Shown here in pieces: positions 58,425 through 64,000 of a stretch of 64,000 nucleotides of DNA. The DNA comes from Aedes albopictus. Its lineage: Eukaryota; Arthropoda; Insecta; Diptera; Culicidae. Under the pieces are notes generated by a model. That model did no database searches. It saw only the letters and a program-made list of their open reading frames with translations, and had not been told where the DNA came from. The DNA is taken from contig NC_085138.1 in NCBI RefSeq assembly GCF_035046485.1, forward strand, positions 41,823,464-41,887,463, given 5' to 3'. The translations under genes were made by a program, and so were the position numbers. Each line of letters starts with the position of its first letter. Position 1 is the first letter of the stretch.

Positions 58425-58589
58425 GGGCCCGTCCATAAACTACGTAGACTCTAAGTGGTGACGGGGGGGTCTGGCCAAAGTCTACGCTCCATACAAATTT
58501 CGAAAATTTTGTATGAACAAAAGTCTACGAGGGGGGAGGGGGGGTCTGAGATGACCAAAAAAAAGTCTACGTAGTTTATGGACAGCCCC
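58425..58589. mobile_element. Tourist-like MITE with GGGCCCGTCCATAAACTACG ends
   Basis: The TIRs GGGCCCGTCCATAAACTACG and GTAGTTTATGGACAGCCCC enclose G-rich runs and a TCCATACAAATTTCG-type centre. The TSD is TAA at 58422-58424 and 58590-58592. Confidence 0.87.
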
Positions 58590-58592
58590 TAA

Positions 58593-59463
58593 GAGAGAAT
58601 GTGTCTGTAGTACTGAACTAGAAGTTCTCGATCTTTTCTATTATCTTGCTCAATAATTGATAGCAAGCGATAAGAAGGTAAGGGGGGCTGGTTGGCTGCT
58701 GGAAGAGCATTACTCTGCCCCGTATACTGATGGATACGGCTGGCAAGCAGGAGATGCATTTTTCAGCTCATCGATCGACTAGGTACATTTCAACCGCTTT
58801 TACTGCGATGATGAGCAAACGAGCAGAGTCAGACCACAGCAGAGTTTATACAGTGTCACATGCAGTGGACACCCGTTTGAACAATGGTTTAGAGTGGTGG
58901 CCAAAATAGCTTGGAACAAAGATAGTTCACGTGTGGCGTGAACACTGCCTTTCCGCGTTTCGTCGCGAAACTGGGCCTAGTTTTGAAGTGCATCCCACCA
59001 AGGTATTTACATATTCTAAGGTAGTCTTAGATTCAAAACTGGCTGAGCGGCCATTATTTTTTCACCGTGAGAAATTCTGAAAACAAATCCCCCGCCACCT
59101 CAAATTCCTTTGAAAGTTCGCTTCCTCTGCTTTTCTCCACAAACTAAACGTCATGTTCAACCTTACAATATATATAAACCTTGCATCCCACTACCGGCAC
59201 CAATGCAACATCAATGCTGGGATAGTGCGAGCGAAAGGGTTTTCACTCGCGAATGATGTTGTTTGCCCACCGAAAGTCTGGTGCGCGCGGGCAGGATCAG
59301 GATCACGCACACAGCCAAGCCAGCGGTGATGCGCGGACCGGACAGCTGACTGGTTGGGTTGGGTTTCGGTTCGGGTGGCTGTGGGTGGTTGTTAGGTGGT
59401 GCCGCGCCATTCGGATGGACCGAAACGAATAAATTAGATTGATGGATATAATTTATATCATAC
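58593..59463. other. GC-richer spacer, possible regulatory DNA
   Basis: Mixed to GC-rich DNA. A TATA-like ATATATATAAA lies near 59167. There is no reading frame worth calling and no repeat. A promoter is possible but untested. Confidence 0.3.
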
Positions 59464-59800
59464 TAGCTGTCCCGGCAAACTTTGTCTTGCCAAGCTGTGG
59501 TGGTTTGACAACTGTTGAACTCAAAATCGCACTCTAGATTGGTTTCAATTCGATCGTGCTGATTTCTTTCCCAGGTCATAAAATATCAGCATTTTGTCTA
59601 TTTTCTTACATTTTTAGTTCTTTTTCCTAACTTTTTTTTACATATAAACACAGCCACCGCGAATACGAACCGAACCGTTCAAGAGTCATGCTGATCGGTT
59701 CACCCATTCTTGAGTTTTGTTGCCTCAAAGGAACTTCAAACTCATTTTTATATATATAGATAGATAGATATAGATAGATATAGATAGATAGATAAATAAA
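59464..59800 (+). repeat. Dispersed ACTAGCTGT-type repeat, copy 2, with GATA microsatellite
   Basis: It starts ACTAGCTGTCCCGGCAAACT and ends in TATATATAGA leading into an imperfect GATA tract (59758-59795). It shares its 5' start and TA-rich end with 42441-42690. Confidence 0.62.
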
Positions 59801-59890
59801 ATACGAACAAAATAACAAACAAAGATTGTCTTGGTGACCGCGATCGATAGCATTCGCGCAGCTTTCAGTGAGTCGCATACGTTTTAGGTA

Positions 59891-60739
59891 GGGGGATTAG
59901 GAGCATAATGGACACCCGGGGCGAAATGGACACCCCTGTTTTTGTCGAAACCGGTGACTTTTATGTTAAACTTTTAATGCGTTAGTGTAAAGGAACAAGT
60001 CATGGTTCTATTTTTCAAAAGTTCCATTTATATTGCTCCAGAATAACCAAAATATCATTTAAATTGAAATATGTTTTTCATATGGTGAAATTCTTATAAT
60101 TTCGAGGCAGCAGCAAATAAGGTATTACGAGTGTTGGAGTATGTCCGCCATAAAAACAAGTGAATTGTTACTTTATCTACATGTATTCGGAGATTTAGCA
60201 ATGGATGAAGTAATTTATTTGTGATCAGAATTTAAAGCAATTTTAATGTTGTAGTCGATTCGGGGCGAAACGAACACTGGCAATTATGAATGGATGTACG
60301 CGCATTGTATACTGTTAGGCGTTTTAGTGAGTTTGGAAAAAATCAATCCGATTATTTTAGCCTAAAATTTATTTAATTAACTTTGATGTTCTGTAAACTC
60401 GTCTATGATGGAGTATTATATCAGTGGTATTGATTTCTGGAGGCAAATTCCTTAACTGGTCGATTTAAACAAAGAATTAGCATTAAATATGCTGGGGTGT
60501 CCATTATGCCCCGATGGGTGTCCATTTCGCCCCGTACCTTTCTTGCCAGCCCTGAAAAACACTCGATGTACAATTCATTATTTCTTCCTAATAAAGACAT
60601 TCTACCTGCTGTAAATGATTGAAAGACGTAGGAAACAAATGAAAGTTGTAAGTCAACTGATAATATGTTAAGTTTTACTCTGTTATACAGGCCTAACGTA
60701 CTCATTTGCTTAGGGTGTCCATTATGCCCCTAATACCCC
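59891..60739. mobile_element. MITE with GGGGGATTAGG ends and ATGGACACC motifs (849 bp)
   Basis: The ends GGGGGATTAGGAGCATAATG and CATTATGCCCCTAATACCCC are imperfect inverted copies, flanked by TA (59889-59890 and 60740-60741). GGGTGTCCATTATGCC-type and GGTGTCCATTTCGCC-type words also occur near 60490-60535, so the subterminal region is repeated. Non-coding. Confidence 0.83.
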
Positions 60740-60741
60740 TA

Positions 60742-61432
60742 TTAAATATTTATTGTTGCGAATTTTTCAACGACTGTTGCAGAAAGTACATTCCAACTTT
60801 CTGCTATGCACTGACAAACAAAATTGTGTTTTTCAGTTTTTCGGGGTAGGCGTGTTACGGGAAAAATGCGCCACTAAATGTAACACGCCAAGAAATAACG
60901 TGGTTTGAGTGATGCATGCATCACGGCGTTTACTCGACGTTAGTGCTGCAGCTAATAACGCAATTAATGCACATTTGAAAGGTTCTGATTTTCGTCTCTG
61001 TGTTACTGTAGTCATAATTCAAACGCCAGCGGCTGTTTTGGAGTTACGGCGAAGGCCGGCGCATTTTGCCCCAAAAGTACTCGCGAATTTGGACTACAAA
61101 ATACGCATTCTTACACTTAAAACGGCCCTTTTTGCACAAATCATAAATTTTGCGAGTAAGCAAAGAGATTTTCACATCAAGTTTTACAACTTTGCTCCAT
61201 TTCGATCTGCAAATCTGCGTAAAAACTTTTCGCATTCTTACATCAGAAATGGCTGGAATCGGTTTTAAATTTTAATATTTTATTAGTTGGTAAAATTTCA
61301 AGTTTTATTGGTTGAGAAGATAGAAAATTAAAAATGCTATCGATTAATGTAAACATGTCATATGAAAAATTATGTTATCAGGGAGATATTAAGGTGGGTC
61401 TTTGTACCTCGGTAGCGCGTATTAAACTGATC
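60742..61432. other. Spacer, no supported gene
   Basis: Contains a short imperfect inverted pair (GGCGTGTTACGGG / TGTAACACGCC near 60849-60889) and a 119-codon plus-strand frame (60909-61268) without recognisable domains. Confidence 0.4.
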
Positions 61433-61693
61433 TTACAAGGGAAGGTTACGATGGTGTCCCCCGGGGATTTCAACCGGACTATTTTTGTTGCATTCTACAT
61501 GTGGAAATATGAATAAATACAAAGCCTTTCGGGTGATGGGCCAGTGGTGTAGTCAGCAGGGGCCCTCAAAGAGCCAAATTAGGCAAAATATAACACTATT
61601 GAAAAAGCCCAAACGTCATCAAAATGCAAATTTCAAAATGTAATGCAGAATATGCATAAATACATGATTTCATAATAAATTTAATTTACCATA

Positions 61694-62088
61694 CACTCAG
61701 CCAAACAACCTTAAGATTTCCATAAGGCCCAACTTATGAAACGGCCTTTATATAATTCATAATGATTCGGATGAATTTCATAAGGTCGCTCTATGACGTA
61801 AAATCGTCTCACAGCTTGGCTTTTATTCATGTTAAGCAACATGGAATTCTCAAACGTCGGTAGCCGTGTGGATAAAACACGGGCTCGGTAATCCCGACGT
61901 TCATGGATCGAATCCAGTCTGCATCGTTTTAAGATTTTTTTGTTCTTTTCATAAGTCTATTTTATGAAATTTGTCATAGCAAGCACGATCAATTTTCATA
62001 AGGTATTCTTATGTCATCCATAAGAATTAATTATAGCAAATTTTCATAAGGTATTTCGATGAACTTCGCTAGTTTTTTTCGCTGAGTG
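61694..62088. mobile_element. MITE with CACTCAGC ends, containing pol III-like boxes
   Basis: The ends CACTCAGCCAAA and TTTCGCTGAGTG are flanked by TA (61692-61693 and 62089-62090). CATAAGG-type words recur inside. TAGCCGTGTGG (61861-61871) and GGATCGAATCC (61905-61915) resemble tRNA A and B boxes, so a tRNA-like piece is embedded. Confidence 0.82.
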
Positions 62089-62090
62089 TA

Positions 62091-62175
62091 GGCGTTGCCA
62101 GGGTGAGATGGGTGATAAACAAGGTGATACATTTTTATTAAAATAACTTCAACTGGTTCTTACCCTAGCAACGCC
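62091..62175. mobile_element. 85-bp MITE with GGCGTTGCCAGGGT ends
   Basis: GGCGTTGCCAGGGT and ACCCTAGCAACGCC are inverted ends. TA flanks both sides (62089-62090 and 62176-62177), the left one shared with the preceding MITE. Confidence 0.8.
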
Positions 62176-62807
62176 TATGGTAAATTGAATTTGATACGAA
62201 ATCATGTAGTCATGCATATTCTACCTGTCTATACTTCAATACATTGTGAAATTTACATTTTGATGACGTTTGGGCATTTTCAATAATGTTATATTTTGCC
62301 TAACTTGCCCCTATCAGGGCCCCTCCTGACTATACCACTGGCCCATCACCCGAAAGGCTTTGGATTTATTCATATTTCCAGATGTAGATTGCAACAAAAA
62401 TAGTCCGGTTGAAATCCCCGGGGGACACCATCGTAACCTTCCCTTGTTAAGCTCTTAACATTCCTTTTGCATCACGTTGGGAACAAGTCGCTGGCGTGGT
62501 GTACGGTTTGGGTCAAATTGACCCTAATGCCAAAGGAGTGGTTAACCAGGTAATATTGTTACAAAAATATTCTTAAGATACCACATTATTTAAGCTGTAC
62601 ATCACTCACGTAGTGATGAAAAAATTACATTCAATGCAGCAAATTAGCCGCCGCCGTTTAGCTATTTCATCGAGTTTGATGGTACACTCTTAAGTCGCGT
62701 TCTAGCAATCGCTAGAATGAAACCGACAGACAATTCATATAGGATGTGTGTTCCATCATTAGTAATCTTACGCTCCCATATTCATCCTATTCGAAAATAA
62801 GCGAGTA

Positions 62808-63448
62808 GGGTAGTGGAGATACACAGTAAAAAAAATCTTGTGACATCACATCATTTTCGCTGCACATCAGTCGCGTCGTAAAAGTGATGTACAAATTACA
62901 TCCTTTCCACACAGCGAATTAGCCGCCGTAGCTTGAAAGTGAGTCTAGCAATCGCTAGAACCGGAACAATAGATGATTCATATATAAGTAAAATATTGGC
63001 ATGGATTCGTACACTGATCCGCTGATTGTGAGGCATATCCCTTGCCTCTCGGCAATTTCACCGAGTTAGAAGCTAGCTGATAAATATGATACTGCTTCTA
63101 AATATCCGCTGGAATGGGTTTGTTGACACTTCCCAGTGCCAACCAGGGGGTGTACATGGTGAGTGTGATAATTGTTGGAAAACGATGTGTCCGAGTGAGA
63201 TTACGTTCGAAAATGGATACATCACCAAAAGTTACGCGCCTGGAAATTACAAAATTATTTGCTGTGTATTTTGGCCTGGGTATGTGTTTTGGCCCATCCT
63301 GGGTTTTTATTACATTTATCATATAATCTCTACCAAATCTTGGCAAATGATTATTGGAACTTCCAATAATCAGTTGCCAAGATTTGGTAGAGATAATTAT
63401 GATAAATGTAATAAAAACCCAGGGTGGGCCAAATTACCTCCACTACCC
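62808..63448. mobile_element. Palindromic MITE, middle layer of the nest
   Basis: The ends GGGTAGTGGAG and CTCCACTACCC are flanked by TA (62806-62807 and 63449-63450). About 74-bp arms around 63355 form an almost perfect hairpin with essentially no loop. The left arm is interrupted by the CACAG MITE copy 2. Without that insert the element is about 194 bp. Confidence 0.85.
62822..63266. mobile_element. CACAG-type MITE, copy 2 (445 bp, TA target), inner layer
   Basis: Aligns end to end with 24057-24504, with CACAGTAAA and TTTGCTGTG tips and TA at 62820-62821 and 63267-63268. Non-coding. It inserted into the palindromic MITE, which itself lies in an older relative of this same family. Confidence 0.88.
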
Positions 63449-63535
63449 TATCTTCTGGAACAGGTTCGTTGACATTTTCCGGTGCTAAACAGGGTGTACA
63501 TGATGAGTGTGATAATTGTTGGAAACCGACGATAT

Positions 63536-63796
63536 CCCTTTCGTGACGGAGCTCAAAAAAGTGTAATTTCCATACAAATTGCTCAAATTTGGCTCTCCAG
63601 AACTCTCAGACCTTTTAACACATCAACATTTTTTCTTTGGCATTCGCTAGAACTACTCCTTGTCTTTCGATTCGTAGCTTTGTCCACCTAGATAAATCGA
63701 AAATTAAAAATTTGCGACAGATAAAACTTTTTCATGTTTTACAATTTTTGCTCTCTTGTTGTGGCCAATTTCACATACAACATAAACAAAAGTTTG
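63536..63796. other. Spacer
   Basis: No gene recognised. Confidence 0.35.
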
Positions 63797-63806
63797 TTTG
63801 CACACA

Positions 63807-63950
63807 GACGCGCCAACTTGGTCAAATTATTGGGGGGCAAAGCCGGGTTTTTCTGATTTTTTGTATGGGAAATACGAAAAATCATTAAAAATCGTCAAAT
63901 ATTGGGGGGGGGGGCAAAACCATGCTTGCCCCCCTAAGTTGGCGCCTATG
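63807..63950. mobile_element. MITE with GCGCCAACTT ends and 10-bp TSD
   Basis: GCGCCAACTTGG and the complement-like TAAGTTGGCGCC enclose a G-run-rich centre. TTTGCACACA at 63797-63806 and 63951-63960 is a 10-bp direct repeat, the size expected for Mutator-like elements. Confidence 0.72.
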
Positions 63951-64000
63951 TTTGCACACATGCAAGTATAAGTAATGGCTCAATTATCAAAACAATTTAC

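Larger units (their letters stand above)
61436..62446. mobile_element. Foldback element with CAAGGGAAGG ends, holding two MITEs
   Basis: The long inverted arms (about 61436-61691 and 62178-62446) share GGTTACGATGGTGTCCCC and its complement at the tips and TTAATTTACC / GGTAAATT near the centre. The TSD is TTA at 61433-61435 and 62447-62449, consistent with a PIF/Harbinger origin. Both central MITEs lie at the symmetry axis. Confidence 0.87.
62552..63535. mobile_element. Broken relative of the CACAG MITE, outer layer of a nest
   Basis: Two pieces, about 62570-62800 and 63455-63530, align with the left and right parts of the CACAG-type MITE (shared GCAAATTAGCCGCC, TCTAGCAATCGCTAGAA and GTTGACATTTTCCGGTGC). 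A palindromic element separates them. Confidence 0.72.

Noticed and set aside
43717..58750. Shared 16-mer TACGGCTGGCAAGCAG at 43717 and 58735 as sign of a common LTR
   Set aside because: One 16-base match in 64 kb is close to what chance gives, and the flanks do not align.

Overview
The window looks like repeat-rich nuclear DNA of a culicine mosquito, most likely Aedes. The organism call rests on three tRNA-derived SINE copies that I recognise as Feilai-like, an RTE-clade (JAM-like) non-LTR retrotransposon, a dense load of MITEs and foldback elements, AT-rich spacers, and no prokaryotic gene organisation. No host protein-coding gene can be supported. The only convincing long coding region is the endonuclease/reverse transcriptase of the RTE element. 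The window is probably an intergenic region or a very large intron.

Layout. 0-1.3 kb: a GC-richer segment that could be a non-coding first exon (weak), then AT-rich spacer. 1.4-6.9 kb: a 23-bp minisatellite (array A). 6.96-8.05 kb: an almost perfect 8-bp array. 8.05-10 kb: spacer with a SINE. 10.0-13.4 kb: a full-length RTE element with an 11-bp target-site duplication (TSD). 13.4-18.8 kb: a second block of the 23-bp family (array B), with a homogenised variant at 17.6-18.5 kb. 19.0-19.3 kb: Feilai-like SINE copy 1. 20.9-27.5 kb: a non-autonomous LTR retrotransposon. It has two identical 173-bp LTRs, a 5-bp TSD, a primer-binding site matching tRNA-Ser(GCU) and a polypurine tract, but no gag or pol. 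It carries a nested MITE, a SINE and an unusual degenerate tandem repeat.

28-36.4 kb: TIR elements, a split Feilai-like SINE with a foldback element inside it, a poly-C MITE, two foldback palindromes and a tandem repeat full of CCATCTTG motifs. 38-48 kb: degenerate AT-rich repeats, Feilai-like copy 3, a 1.9-kb foldback with a MITE near its centre, other SINE/LINE remnants and an unexplained GC-richer region at 43.7-45.2 kb. 50.9-52.1 kb: a 1.2-kb near-perfect palindrome. 52.4-55.6 kb: an 11-bp minisatellite. 58-64 kb: stacked MITEs, including two multi-level nests whose order of insertion can be read from their TSDs.

The parts do not form a pathway. The window records repeated transposition and satellite expansion. 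The strongest candidates for something undescribed are the coding-less LTR element with its internal TGATGCGA-type array, the two minisatellite families with traceable seeds and higher-order structure, the CCATCTTG-rich tandem array, and the nested palindromes.
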